Source: Tetracentron sinense (lineage: Eukaryota > Streptophyta > Magnoliopsida > Trochodendrales > Trochodendraceae). From it: DNA of 64,000 nt. The stretch lies in the NCBI GenBank assembly GCA_015143295.1, contig CM026562.1:15590041-15654040 (forward strand). Direction: 5' to 3'. Under the pieces are notes generated by a model, which did not search any database, was not told the DNA's origin, and saw only the letters and a list, made by a program, of their open reading frames with translations. Below, one piece after another: positions 34,992-47,642 of the stretch. A program made the position numbers and the translations under genes. Numbering within the stretch: the first letter of the stretch is position 1; each line of letters begins with the position of its first letter.

Positions 34992-35279
34992 ATGGCAAGG
35001 ACGCACCGAATTCCCACAAAGAGGGAGATAGCTCTGTTTGAATGGGCGGTGACTATGCAGAGAAGACGTCACGCCGGATGGTCGTGTTACCGCACTATAC
35101 ACCTAAAGGCGGTAAAACCACTCCGTAAGGGATTGACCGCACAAGCAATGCGCGAATCCTTAAGAAAGAGCGAGATTGATTGGATTTTGAGAGAGGCTAG
35201 ACCTGAGACAGAGGATCAAGCACCGCAGGAGGGTAGTGTAGCAGTCTCACCGATAGAGGTTGAGACGTACGAAGTATAG
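34992..35279 (+). CDS. Small ORF upstream of gag in element G (95 aa)
   Basis: The ORF runs from ATG 34992 to TAG 35279, between the primer site and gag. It encodes a basic N-terminal part (MARTHRIPTKREIALFEWAV, then QRRRHAGWSCYRTIH) and a short acidic tail. No domain is recognised, and gypsy elements of this lineage do not normally have an ORF here. It could be a captured or chance ORF. A comparison of other G copies would show whether the frame is kept. Confidence 0.4.
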   Translation: MARTHRIPTKREIALFEWAVTMQRRRHAGWSCYRTIHLKAVKPLRKGLTAQAMRESLRKSEIDWILREARPETEDQAPQEGSVAVSPIEVETYEV

Positions 35280-35554
35280 GATCATGGTGGAAGAGCGTGG
35301 TGCATCTATATCGTTTTGGCGTTTTGGAATATAATAGATGCCCTATTCGATCTTTCCATCATTAGATCACTTTTTGTATGTGTACAGCTACATGATGTTT
35401 TGTATACGCTGGTGTACTATATACTATACAGTGTTGCTTTGTATATATTAAAGATGAAGTGAATGAAATGTCTCTTTTTGGATATCGAATTCTCAATGCA
35501 TTTCAGTTTCATTTTATTATTAAAAGTTCGTTACTTTATAATTATAAGTGAATC

Positions 35555-38500
35555 ATGCCACCTCGATGAGCACCCGAAAATACCTTGGCTGGGGCATTCG
35601 AGGTTATCACGGCCCTAGTCAACCTAATTCAGCAACAACAGGCCCAGAATATGAATGGAAATGGGAATGGTAGTCATATCCCCATTGCTACCATGCCAGA
35701 GCATGGGAATGTGACCCGATTGGAGAAGTTTAAGAGGCTTGGACCGTCGGCCTTTTCGGGCACGACTGATCCGCTAAAGGTGGAGAACTGGATCAGAAGT
35801 CTGGAGAAAGTTTTTAGGGCTATGTCCTTCCCAGAAAATGACAAGCCCGAGTTCGCTATCTTTCTACTTGAAGGAGAAGCGGAACATTGGTGGACCACAG
35901 GGGAAAGGACAGTTCCACCGCATCAGAGGCCTGTTACTTGGGCAAGATTTACTGAATTGTTTTATGAGCGCTATTTTTCAGCGTCAATGAAAAAGAGGAA
36001 AGAGATGGAGTTTCTTCAGCTGACCCAAGGAAACATGTCGGTTAGCGAGTATGAACAAAAGTTTAATCAACTCTCGAGGTTCGCTGCAAGATTTGTCGAG
36101 GATGAGCAGTGGAGGGTTGAGAAATTTGAAGAAGGATTGAAGCCGACTATCAGAGGGAAATTGGCAGCTCAACGATTTACCTCATTCTCAGAGATATTAG
36201 ATAGAGCACTCAGAGTAGAGCGAGTGCATGAAGAACTGGCACAGTCTAGTGCTGGCAAAGGCAAAGGGACAGTTGGGAAGCCCTGGATAAAGGAGAATAA
36301 CCGGCAGTTTACTGGGAAAAGAAAGTTCGAGGACATGAAAAACCAAGGGTCTACAGGAAGATTGGGGCTTAAGTGCGAGAAATGTGGTCAGGGTCATTTG
36401 ACCAAGGACTGTAGAGCGAAGGTTTGCTTCCAGTGCGGAAAGCCTGGACACTTCAAGAAGGATTGCCCTAAGGCTCAACCACTAGCGTTGGAAGGCGGAA
36501 AAGGAAGAGTGTTTGCAATTACCCAGGAAGAGGCACAGCAGACCGAAGGTGTCATCGAAGGTAAACTTTTAGTATTTCAAGTACCTGCTTATGCTTTGAT
36601 TGACACTGGTGCTACACATTCGTTTGTCTCTACTCGTTTTGCTAAACACATAAGTTACAAGCCTGATACACTCAAAAGCATGATGTCTGTATCTACACCA
36701 TCAGGGAAAGTTCTGTGCACAAAAACAGTCTATGATAGGTGTCCCATACTTGTCAATAGTGTACGGATGTTAGTAGATCTGATCGTGTTAGACATGAAGG
36801 ATTATGATGTTATCCTAGGGATGGATTGGTTGGCTAATTACCATGCAGTGGTAGATTGTAATGCCAAGAAAGTGATATTTCGAATTCCGGACATCCCAGA
36901 GTTCGAAATGCAGGGGATTATCCGAGGTCAAGCACCCAAGCTAATATCCGCAATTAAAGCATGTCACCTTCTAGACAAGGGGTGTACTGGGTATTTAGCT
37001 GCAGTGGTGGTCGATAAAGATGAAGATGACACTTTAGGGAATACCCCGGTGGTCAGAGAGTTTCGAGATGTGTTTCCTGATGAATTACCAGGACTCCCTC
37101 CTACTAGAGAAATCGATTTTACAATCGATGTTACTCCGGGTGTAGACTCGATATCTAAAACACCGTATCGGATGGCTCCGGCTGAGTTGCAAGAACTGAA
37201 GATTCAATTGCAAGACCTATTAGATAAGGGCTTGATCCGTCCTAGTGTTTCACCATGGGGAGCACCGGTGTTATTTGTCCGAAAGAAAGACGGGAGTCTG
37301 CGTCTGTGTATAGATTATCGTTTGCTGAATCAAGCGACGATCAAAAATAAGTATCCTCTCCCCAGGATCGATGATCTATTTGATCAGTTGCAAGGCGCCC
37401 AAGTTTTTTCCAAGATTGATTTACGGTCCGGCTATCACCAATTGAGGGTCAAAGAAGAAGATATTCAAAAGACAGCATTCCGAACTCGGTATGGTCACTA
37501 CGAGTTCTTGGTGATGCCTTTTGGACTGACAAATGCACCTGCGGCCTTTATGGAGTTGATGAATCGTCTTTTCAGGCCGTACTTGGATCAGTTTATTGTG
37601 GTATTTATTGATGATATCTTGGTGTACTCACCTAGTCATGAGAAGCACGCTGAGCACTTGAGGATTACGCTACAGACATTAAGAGATAATCAGTTGTATG
37701 CTAAGTTCTCCAAGTGCGAGTTTTGGATGGAAGAAGTAGCCTTTCTTGGACATATTGTGTCAAGAAATGGAATATCTGTTGATCCTTCCAAGATTCAGGC
37801 AGTAACCGATTGGGCAAGGCCATCCACTGTTACTGAAGTTCGAAGTTTTCTGGGATTGGCTGGGTACTACCGCAGATTTGTAGAAGGTTTCTCGAAGATA
37901 GCAGCTCCATTAACGGAATTGACTAAGAAAGATGTGAAGTTCGAATGGACGGCATCTCGGGAGCGAAGCTTTCAAGAATTAAAGAAGAGATTAACAACCG
38001 CTCCAATATTGACAACTCCCTCAGGATCTGAAGGATTTGAGGTGTATTGCGATGCTTCCAGTAAGGGACTCGGTTGTGTCTTAATGCAAAACAAAAAGGT
38101 CATTGCTTATGGTTCGAGACAACTCAAGATTCACGAACGGAATTATCCCACGCATGACTTGGAGTTAGCTGCGGTAGTATTCGCACTAAAAATTTGGAGA
38201 CATTATCTTTATGGAGAGAAGTTGGTGATCTATAGTGATCACAAGAGTTTAAAGTATCTATTCTCCCAAAAGGAACTCAATATGCGACAGCGTAGATGGA
38301 TGGAATTCTTGAAGGATTATGATTATGTAATCCAGTATCATCCTGGTAAGGGTAACGTGGTTGCTGATGCCCTGAGTAGAAAGACAGTTGGATCTGTAGC
38401 ATATATGAGGGCCGAGCGATGGAAGATGATCGAAGAATTCAAGAGTTGGAATCTGAGTCTAGGAGTCCAGGGTAATAGTGCCAAGTTGGCTAGTATTCAG

Positions 38501-39942
38501 GCCAAGCCAGTGTTATTACAAAAGATTCAAGAAGCACAGTTGGAAGATCAGGAGATCAAAGTTATCAGAGATAAGATTCTTCAAGGGAAAATGGGTGATT
38601 TTGAAGAATCTGAAGATGGAATACTTCGGTTCAAAGGTCGAATCTGTGTGCCTAGAAATCCTGAGTTGAAGAATGAACTGCTCAATGAGGCACATCGATC
38701 TCGTTTTGCGGTGCACCCCGGAAGTACAAAGATGTATCAGGATATGAAGAATAACTACTGGTGGAACGGCATGAAGAGAGAAATTGCAGAGTATGTATCT
38801 CGATGCCTTGTTTGTCAGCAAGTCAAGGCAGAACATCAGAAACCACCTGGATTGTTAAATTCATTGCCTATTCCCGAGTGGAAATGGGAGCACATTACGA
38901 TGGATTTTGTGGTGGGGTTACCAAAAACAAGGAGTGGACATGATGCCGTTTGGGTGATAGTTGATCGATTGACGAAGTCGGCTCACTTTCTTGCTATAAA
39001 GGATACCATAACCCTGGAAAATTTATCAAAGTTGTACATCAAGGAGATTGTGAAGCTGCATGGTGTGCCGGTATCTATTGTGTCAGATCGCGATCCGCGA
39101 TTTACTTCCCGATTCTGGAGGAGCTTGCAAGAAGCTTTAGGTACGCAGCTAAACATGAGTACAGCTTATCATCCGCAAACCGATGGACAGTCTGAGCGCA
39201 CAATACAAACTCTAGAAGATATGATGCGCACTTGCAGTCTGGACTTTCAAGGAAACTGGGATGATCACTTGCCATTGATCGAGTTTGCATATAATAACAG
39301 TTATCAGGCAAGTATTCAAATGGCTCCTTACGAGGCCTTGTATGGCAGGAGTTGTCGGTCACCAGTATGTTGGACTGAAGTAGGGGAGCGTAAACTACTG
39401 GGACCTGAGTTGGTGCAAGAAACAACAAAGAAGATCGAGTTGATTCGATCGAGGTTATTATCTGCACAAAGTCGACAGAAAAGCTATGCAGATGGAAAGC
39501 GCCGGGACTTAGAGTTTCAAGTCGGCGACCATGTCTTCTTGAAAATCTCTCCATCAAAGGTATTGTACGATTCGGAAAGCGGGGAAAGTTAAGTCCGCGA
39601 TTCATCGGACCTTTTGAGATTTTGGCTAAAATAGGAGGTGTAGCCTACCGTTTGGCGTTACCACCAGAGCTGGCAAGGGTTCACAATGTATTCCACATAT
39701 CCATGTTGAGAAAATATGTACATGATCCCTCGCACGTGATACGATATGAACCAATTCAAGTTAGAGAGGACTTAACTTTTGAAGAAAAGCCAGTGATAAT
39801 TTTGTTTCGCAAGGAACAGGTGTTACGAAACAAAACGATTAAGCTAGTTAAAGTTTTATGGGAACACCATAGCATAGAGGAAGCCACATGGGAACTTGAA
39901 GATGTCATTAGAAGCAATCATCCTCAGTTATTTGATGACTAG
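35555..39942 (+). pseudogene. Element G gag-pol polyprotein (two lesions)
   Basis: The natural start is the ATG at 35555. Codon 5 is TGA (35567-35569), probably from CGA, after which the frame is open from 35570 to 39592. Domains by residue from 35585: gag (about 60-210), two zinc knuckles ([27 protein letters not shown], about 264-295), aspartic protease ([10 protein letters not shown], about 337), reverse transcriptase with FIDDILVYS (about 675), RNase H ([11 protein letters not shown], about 820), H2C2 zinc finger (about 1040-1080) and integrase ([29 protein letters not shown], about 1105-1200). A one-base deletion near 39556-39560 then shifts the frame, and the integrase tail and chromodomain-like end continue at 39560-39942. 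It would encode all enzymes for reverse transcription and insertion, but is blocked at both ends. Confidence 0.93.
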
Positions 39943-39975
39943 TGTATATATAAATTTCGAGGACGAAATTTTTGT

Positions 39976-39988
39976 AAGGAGGGGAGAT
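39976..39988 (+). promoter_or_regulatory. Element G polypurine tract
   Basis: AAGGAGGGGAGAT abuts the 3' LTR start TGTAACG. It is preceded by 'aatttcgaggacgaaattt', as in element A. Confidence 0.88.
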
Positions 39989-42765
39989 TGTAACGACCCG
40001 GAATTTTAATATAATAAAATTATGTGTTTATGGGTCCTTAATGAAGGTTAATTAGTTAATTAATTGTTAAATTAATAAGAAGGGGATTTTGCTCAGGGTT
40101 GAAGTGCACCGAGGAAATCTCAGTATCATTTGGCAAAAATTCGCACACAGTGTGCCGGTCGACTGCCGGGACACACCCCTACCGTATCGGTTCCGTCAAG
40201 TATCATTTCGCGGGACCGCGGGGCCATTATGTGTGATAAAATTGAGAGAAACGGGAAATTTCCATATTTCCAGAAATTAAGTGGGACCCAATATCTGTTG
40301 GAGATCCTAATAGAAATCCGTGCGGTTAGCACTAATGCGTGTCGGTCGGCCGTGGGGACTAATGTCTGTCGTCACGGCAGTTAGTTATCTCAAACGAAAA
40401 AAGCGACAGCGTGTTTTGTGTCCGAAATCAGAAAATTAGTGGGTTTTGCAATTTTCTTCCGGACTAAAGTGCAGCTGTCAAAACTCAGTTTTTTTTCTTG
40501 AAATTTTTACAGTAGGTGTCGGACTGCCCCAAGTTCGGTCACCTAAAGTTTCGTCAAAATCGGATGTCTTTAAGTAGGACTACAAAGGCCGTATACGCGA
40601 AAAAATACGAAATAATAGTCAAATGGTCAACCGTTGACTTGGTCAACGGGGACCATTAATGGAGGTCATGTGCATGGCACATGACCCTTGTATTATAAAT
40701 AGGGGACAGCCCCTTGCAATCTCACGTTTTGCAACAGTAGAAAAGAAAAAAAAAAATCTGCCACACAGCACTTTAGAGAGAGAAAGTGAGGAGAGAGAAA
40801 GGAAGAGAGAGAAAGAGGAGAGAGAGGGAAAGGGAGGTCCCCTTAGGGTTTTTCGACGTCCCCGACGCGTTGGCGGCGTCTGATTTTCTCTCCGGCGTCT
40901 CGTTTTGCGTGTAGAGAGAGAAAGAGAAAAAGGTAGAGAGAGAAAGTTGAGAGAGAAAGTTGCATGCGCTCTACCTTGGGGTTGATCATCCTTCCGAGCG
41001 CGTTGGCGGTGTCCGTTTTGACTCTAGTTGCCTCGAAACGCGTGAAACAGGTAAAACCCCTCTCTTTTCTTCACTTTTTCCGCTTATTTTGCTATATTAT
41101 TTCATGTGATGTATATGCATGTCTTTTGACGTGAATGAAAAAGGGTCGAAGACCCCTATATGATGTTGTGATTTTATGTGGTCCCTCAGGGAGCCCAGAT
41201 CGGGTCCCGGGTAAATTGTATCGCCACTTTAGGGTGACGAAAAGTTGTTTTGCATGTCTTGTAAGGCTATGGAGACATCCATTAGCTTGAAAACGTTCCC
41301 TAACGGGACGGTGTGTTACCGGAGTTGGTTCACGGGCGCGAGGCCCAAGTATTTCAGTTAATCAAGCGAGGCTTGGGTTAACTGGGGTTAACCTGTGGTT
41401 AGAAAATCTAACCAGGGTTAAGTATAGTCTGTGGTTCCTCTTTGACTAGGTCAGGAGAGACGGTGCCCAGTAAGGCCCGGGGTTCCTCCGTGACTGATAG
41501 TCGGGAGATGTCGGTCTGTTTGTCTAGGTCGTCCGTGGTGCCTCTTGGACTAAGTCAGGAGTGGCGGTGTCCTGCATGGCTCGTGGTTCCTCCGTGACTG
41601 GTAGTCAGGAGATGTCGGAGTCCTAGGGAGTTTAAAGTGGCTAAACATCAGATAGTGTATAGTCCGGGGTTCCTCTCTGGGTGGGTTAGAAGATGTCGGC
41701 ACCGTGTCTATCGTGGTCCCTTCTTGGTGGAACGTCAGGAGATGTCGGCATTGGTATAGATGTCGGGGTTCCTCCGTAGACTAGCCAGAAGATGACGGTA
41801 GGCAGGTTGGTCGGGGTTCCTTCATAACTGATACCCAGGGCGATGGCGGCGAATACACGGTAGATGTGGCCAGTCAATTGAATGGAAAAATGTTCTTATT
41901 GGGTGAATGCCCATGTTGTGTGTGTAAGCTTCGGATACGAAGTGGTCTGAGTTGGTATACTCAGAGTTGGTGTATTTGTTTGAGTTGGTGGACTCATAGT
42001 TCGGTATGGAATCATCGGATTCCAGGTGAGTTGGGTTGGTATACCCAAGGTTTTGTCATGTTCGGGTGAAAGCCGGAACAGCGTGTGTGAGTCTAAATGA
42101 CTCAATGTATTATGGTTATGATTTAGAGACTTTAAGCTAAACATTTGTGGGCTGTGGCCAATTAATAGAGTCTTAGGACTCGAAATGAAACATGATTGAT
42201 GATTGAAACGATAATTTGGTAATATAATACATTCATAACTGAACCTCATAATTGGAAAGTAATGTGAGGTCGGGAACCTCTGTTAGGGTGACGTAACCCT
42301 AAGTGACCTTGGGTCACAATTTATTATATACTGTTCTATTTTACTGTAACATGCAAATTGAACTGCTTATTATATCATTATTGATGTGTGTTATTATGTG
42401 GAAAATAGTTTAGAAGGATTGTGGTTTTATTGAGCTTCATAGCTCACTGACTTTTGTGTCAGCAGATCTCGGAGCTGCTGACCAGTAAGTGGAAAGTCCA
42501 ATTGGACATTTTGGAAGCTTGTACAAGTTGTACCTGGCGTGATAAAGACGCCTACTTTTGTAAAACAAACTTGATGTAAATAATACAGGTATATGGTTTG
42601 TATGATGGCTATTGTGATGACAGGTATTATTTGCTTTTTGGGAGCATTTGATAAATGTTTAAATTTCCCGCATTTTTTGCGGGTAAAGTCTTCCGCTTGC
42701 ATGATTTGACGAACGGACACGCGTCTCGGAACTTGATTCCCTAGGCGCGGGTTCGGGGCGTCACA
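39989..42765 (+). repeat. Element G 3' LTR
   Basis: This has the same ends and internal features as the 5' LTR: TATA box 40694-40701, purine-rich leader, tandem array about 41430-41845. It is 16 bp shorter overall, because of small indels such as the loss of purine-repeat units near 40820. It is followed by the TSD ctaca (42766-42770). Confidence 0.95.
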
Positions 42766-42770
42766 CTACA

Positions 42771-44488
42771 GTCACATGACAGGGACATAGTAGCCATGCA
42801 AACAAAGCTTGATAGTGTTCTGGAATCCCTGAAGATTCTAATTGGTGTCCGAACCGAAGAACCCTATACCCGGATCCCGACTGGAGAACTAGCCCAGCAA
42901 CCCATACCAGAGCCTCATCCTCCCCCCTTCATCATACCTGACTTTATACCCGCAACAGGCAGAGGAGAGGAGTATGACCAATATGAAGAGCAGCCCAAGG
43001 CCTCACATATCAACCAGGACCAGCCATCATCCTCGGACCCTACTCCATCCTTACAGGACGAGATCAAGCAGATGAAAGAAGAAATGAGAAGAATGAAGGG
43101 TGCATCCACCAGTACCAGTCTATCGCTGGAGGAATTAACTTTCTCATCAGGCGATACTGTTCCCGCAGGCTTCATGGTCCCGAACTTTAATAAATACAAT
43201 GGCTCAGGCTGTCTAAAGCAACATCTAAAGTTATACTTTGGGAACATGCTCCGGCACAACCGAAACCAGCCTCTACTCATTCATTATTTTTGGAAGAGTC
43301 TGAAGGGGATAGCCCTATCATGGTGGATGTCGGTAGACAAGCAAAAAGTCAAGAGCTGACAGGATACCATGGACAGTTTCGTGGAGCAATACTCCTTTAA
43401 CCAGGAGCTCCACCCTCAGAGGAGCCAACTTGAGCAGCTAAGCTAGCGTAACAACGAATCATTTCTGAAATACGCCACCCGCTGGAGGGAAATGACAGCC
43501 AAGATCCCAACTCCAATCCCTAAGGAAGAGCTGGCAAGCATGTTCATGGGCACTCTAAAGCAGCCCTACTCTACACTTATGGTGACTTTACCAATAGTGG
43601 AATTCGGCACCATCGTCAAAACGGGTGCCTGTATCGAGACTGCCATCAAGAGCGAGCTATTCATTCCAGTCTAGGACTTGATCCCCCCAAGGCAACTACC
43701 TCATCTAGCAGGAACATCGGTCCTAAGTACTACAGAAAGAAGGAAGATGTACATATGGTTGCTTCTACAGCACCCATCAGATTACCAGCTCCAGCAGCTC
43801 AGTAAAGTCAGCTGTCAGAAATACCTGGCCAGCCCGACCAATCCAGGGGCAAAACCGTCCCCCCAGAAAATTTACCCCTCTTCCATACACACTCAGCCAG
43901 CTGTTGGAATTCCTAACCAAGCAGGGTCTTCTCGAGTTGAGAGGCCCCACACCTCTTTTACCTCCAGACAACTACCATGCCGATCAACACTGCGCCTTCC
44001 TCAGAGGCTCAGGCCATGCTACACACTACTGCATAGGCCTGAAGTGTACCATCCAAGATCTCTTGGATGACAGAAGGGTTGAGCTGGTTCCTAGCAACGC
44101 CAGCATCAATCAGGTGCCACTGCCCCCACATAAAAATCAAATCAACTTCATTCAGTGGGAAGAGCCCGTGGCAGGGCAGCCAGGATCCAGCACACTCGCA
44201 GTTGATTGACGGCATCATCAGGCCCTCTTACCGGTCCCCCGTCATGATCCTCTTCCCCCAATAAAAAATACAGACCATTCAGTCTCCAATCCAAATACCT
44301 GTCCTCGAGCAAATCATTTATACTATCCCTTGCCCTGCAAATTGGCCTACAGCTCCAGCTCAAGCCTCAACCTCTTCAGGTCCTGTCCAGATCCCCTACA
44401 TCTTATAGACACCTTTTGACCTTAACCAAGTACCCACCCCCACTCTCCTCATCTTGAGAGCGAGAGCATAACCAACCAAACCAGAATG
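42771..44488 (+). pseudogene. Element F gag and start of protease region (Tat/Ogre-like, broken)
   Basis: The frame resumes directly after the G TSD. It has an N-terminal coiled coil (LQDEIKQMKEEMRRMK), then the gag core of the Tat type (FMVPNFNKYNGSGCLKQHLKLYFGNML, LIHYFWKSLKGIALSWW), after stops at 43359 and 43443 YATRWREMTAKIPTPIPKEELASMF, and further on HYCIGLKCTIQDLLDDRRVE. The sequence is cut by the N gap at 44489, so pol is not in the window. Confidence 0.8.
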
Positions 44489-44588
44489 NNNNNNNNNNNN
44501 NNNNNNNNNNNNNNNNNNNNNNNNNNNNNNNNNNNNNNNNNNNNNNNNNNNNNNNNNNNNNNNNNNNNNNNNNNNNNNNNNNNNNNNN
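44489..44588. other. Assembly gap (100 N)
   Basis: Exactly 100 N, the customary size for a scaffold gap of unknown length. To its left is element F gag (plus strand); to its right is element A gag (minus strand). It coincides with the point at which the orientation of three nested elements flips. Confidence 0.98.
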
Positions 44589-44840
44589 CAGGTCCACACT
44601 CCCATGGAAGGATGGAGGCCTCAATCTCCAGAATGCCTCAACTCCAGCTGCACGATGTACTGGAGCTCTGGGCGGTGGAGTAGGTGCCGCTGATGCCGGT
44701 ATAGTTTGCCGAGCCGCCAGGATGGCGAGTGTCTCAGCAATAGAGCCTAAGACTTGAGAGAGGTCCGGCTGCTCATCCTCATCCCGTGAAGAAGAGGAAG
44801 CTCTGGTATGTGGCCCACGACCCCGTGTGTTCCGTCTCAT
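44589..44840 (-). CDS. Element A gag, N-terminal part (cut by gap)
   Basis: The minus strand from ATG 44840 encodes MRRNTRGRGPHTRASSSSRD, then LSQVLGSIAETLAILAARQ and a Pro-rich stretch before VEAFWRLRPPSFHGSVD. That last motif is the usual entry to the gypsy gag domain. The frame is open up to the gap. It follows the element A 5' LTR and leader, and the matching end of pol is at 1-576 on the plus strand. Confidence 0.82.
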
Positions 44841-45201
44841 GACTAAAGTCCTGAGAATAATAACACCACATGAGTCTAACTTGAAACCACAGTTTATTTC
44901 AATGTCATTTCACAATAATTCAATTTGTATTAGTTGTATAATACTAATATACATCACATCAAGTCATCAGAGTATTCATCACATTATACTTATACTTTAG
45001 TGTTCTAGCGTACCTAGGAACCGTACTTAGTTGAAGCAACCATTTTAGACTAAGACTAAAGTTTAGTCTTACACTTGGAACCAGACTCGCTCCCGACTTA
45101 CTTCCTTCCTAACTTGTTTCCTAACATATGCTCTTGTCAAGCTGTGGTAGGAGATTCTAAGTGACCCTAGAGACCTAAAGCCTAAGCTCTAATACCACTT
45201 C
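44841..45201 (-). other. Element A leader and primer-binding site
   Basis: This is non-coding sequence between the 5' LTR and gag. The primer site TGGTATTAGAGCT (minus strand, 45185-45197) lies four bases after the LTR edge. It differs from the initiator Met tRNA complement by one base (T for C). I see nothing else here. Confidence 0.8.
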
Positions 45202-47642
45202 TGTCGCGACCCAAAACCCACCCTAGGAGTTAGAGTGAATCGTGGACGACTAAATCATGACTTACATGACTTGCTTGACAAACCACCTGCAAAACACCCA
45301 CAGAGCATATACAATAGAGGATAACAGCGGAAGCATAACTATAAAACACAGCGGAAGTCTAACAAACCTCTAAGTATATACACATGGTCCAAGTTTTAAT
45401 ACAAAGAATTCAAAACAAAGAAAGTGCGGACATGCCCGCCAAAATACATAAATATAATCACTCATGCTCACCCACAGCTAATCCACTCAGAATCTAACAC
45501 CACCTACTGATAACCCTCTACGGGAGGTTCCTCCAAAGGCTCCTCGACGTACTCCTCCTCCACCCATGGACCAGGAGCACAAACATCAAATGGAGCAGCA
45601 GCTCCCTCAGAACCTGCCGACATAAGAACTATGGCTGAGCATGGAATACTCAGCGGGTACTAAATACTAACCAACAGTCATAGTATACAGATAGCATACA
45701 TAAAGTAGGAAACAAATTGCATATATAGAACAGGAACAATTGATATCATACAAGGAAGTAAAGCAATTTATATTCATGCTTGCATTCAGAAAAACTGATA
45801 AAACCCTTGAAAACATCGTGCACTTGACTTGACTTGAAATACCCTTTGAGTGATTGGGAACTTGTTAACCGTGTCATGCTTGTCATGCTTGCATCATGCG
45901 TGCCATGTCATGTCATGCGTGTCATGCGAGTATCATGCTTGCTTGTTCATAATTTAAACATGTTCACATGCCTAGTTGCCGTTCATAGCCCGTCGCAACT
46001 AGTATCCTGTACACTGAATGATATGCCTAGTCGCCGTTCATAGTCCGTCGCAACTAGTACCCTATATGCAGATGGGTATGCCTGGTTGCCGTTCATAGCC
46101 CGTCGCAACTAGCATCCATGCGGAAGGTGAATGCCTAGTTGCCGTTCATAGCCCGTCGCAACTAGCATCCATGCGGAAATGTGAATGCCTAGTTGCCGTT
46201 CATAGCCCGTCGCAACTAGCATCCATGCGTGTCATGCCATGCAGAGTTATGCGTGTCATGTGATGCTATGCTATGCGTGTCATGCCATGCTATGCTATGC
46301 GTGTCATGCGATGCTATGCATGTCATGCGAGGGGATGGGAGACCTTTCCCTATGCAATGCATGATTTTCTTGCCCTTGTCAAAAGTGAAGTGAAACATAT
46401 CTTAGGATATGCCCCACCTCTACGTCCCATACTTAAAACATCGGTAAATCACGTCATTTCATGCATGCTCGTGAGATCGTGTGCATACTTGCATTTGGAA
46501 TTAAATATGGCAATTTGGGGTAATTCACAAAGCATAGCATATAACAATTTAAGTGAGTAATAATCTACACATTTTAAGAAATGTAAGAAACACACTATCA
46601 TGAACCCTAACAAATTTCAAGAGCAATTAAGCATGGGTTCCCTTAATTTATCATTTATTTTGTTCACCTTGGCATTTCATCAAACATGGGGTGTGTTCAT
46701 TATTCACTTAAACCTAGATCATGCTTTTCTAGGTGGGTTATGCTCACATCACACTTGTATGTTCATTATTAGTATAATGCCATTTCCCATTCGTTCATCA
46801 CATCATCCACACGGCATCCATTCGCCAACATCCATCTCCATTCACCATTCATACCACTAATCTCATAACACATATATAACTGAAGGAAAACAAGGAGAAA
46901 CAAAGGAAAAAGAGAAGCTATAACTAGGAGGGTAGTAAGAAGTACCGATCTTGATCAAGTGAGGAAGAAATCCCCTTCCCAAAACGACCGTGAGTTGCTG
47001 CCCTAGCTTGAGGAGATGCTCCTCACGAGTTTGTGCCTTAATCTTGAAGAAAAATGGGCTTGAGTTGAGTGTGGGTTCACAAACCCCTTGATTTCTCTCC
47101 AAAATGGAAACCCTAGGTTTAGGAATCTCCCTCTCCTCTCTTCTTATCTCCCAATCTCTCTAACTATCGAAATGAAGCCCTAAAGGCTCGGGTTAAACTC
47201 TTAAGGTAAGAGTAAACCGACCAAAAGACCGTAATACCCTTACTGAAATTTCTGCAAAAACGCGAGTACCGAGCGATCGGTTGCCTACCGATCGATCGGT
47301 TTCATAACCGAGCGATTGGTTAAAATTTCACTCTCTGGAAAATTTTCCCATACAAAAATCTTGACCAGTCGATAGCCTCCGAGCGATCGGTTTTGGACAG
47401 ATCGATCGCTCCATGGACCGAGCGATCGGTGGTCTGCAGGTCCAAACTGTTTTGGCCATAACTTTTGACTCGTTCATCCGATTTTGACGATTCAACTTGC
47501 GTTGGGTTCGTACTTCGAAAATGAACATTTCTAACATTTTAGAATTTCCAATTTCTTCCTTATTTATTAATTATACCTCTTTAAAGGCAAAATGGCAACG
47601 AAAGTGTCATGCATTAAATGTGAAAAGGTCCGGGGCTCTACA
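45202..47642 (-). repeat. Element A 5' LTR
   Basis: Read on the minus strand it runs from TGTAGAGCCCC (47642) to GGTCGCGACA (45202), 2441 bp. It is very similar to the LTR at 678-3132, with small differences such as one fewer palindrome near 47260-47320. The outer flank on the element strand is gttcc. It contains the five-unit hairpin array (about 45960-46225), the small acidic ORF (45504-45623) and the palindrome cluster (about 47260-47450). Confidence 0.94.
45504..45623 (-). CDS. LTR-encoded small acidic ORF (39 aa), element A 5' LTR
   Basis: This is the minus-strand counterpart of the ORF at 2711-2830, with the same core PWVEEEYVEEP; I saw no difference over the stretch compared. Expected, since both LTRs belong to one element. 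It adds no independent evidence of selection. Confidence 0.45.
   Translation of the reverse strand: MSAGSEGAAAPFDVCAPGPWVEEEYVEEPLEEPPVEGYQ

Larger units (their letters stand above)
32020..42765 (+). mobile_element. Element G: complete Ty3/gypsy (Tekay-like) retrotransposon
   Basis: This is a full element of 10,746 bp: LTR (32020-34812), primer site, small ORF, gag-pol, polypurine tract, LTR (39989-42765). The TSD ctaca lies at 32015-32019 and 42766-42770. The two LTRs are nearly identical along their length, differing by a few substitutions and small indels (for example a shorter purine repeat near 40820), so the insertion is recent. It is inserted in the decayed gag of element F. Two lesions in gag-pol make it non-autonomous as assembled. 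Confidence 0.96.

Noticed and set aside
39102-39605. 167-codon minus-strand ORF opposite the integrase of element G, and a 167-codon one at 4-507
   Set aside because: They are antisense shadows of strongly coding pol sequence.
44396-44683. ORFs running across the N gap
   Set aside because: They are formed by unknown bases and by joining unrelated sequences; only the gag frame right of the gap is supported.
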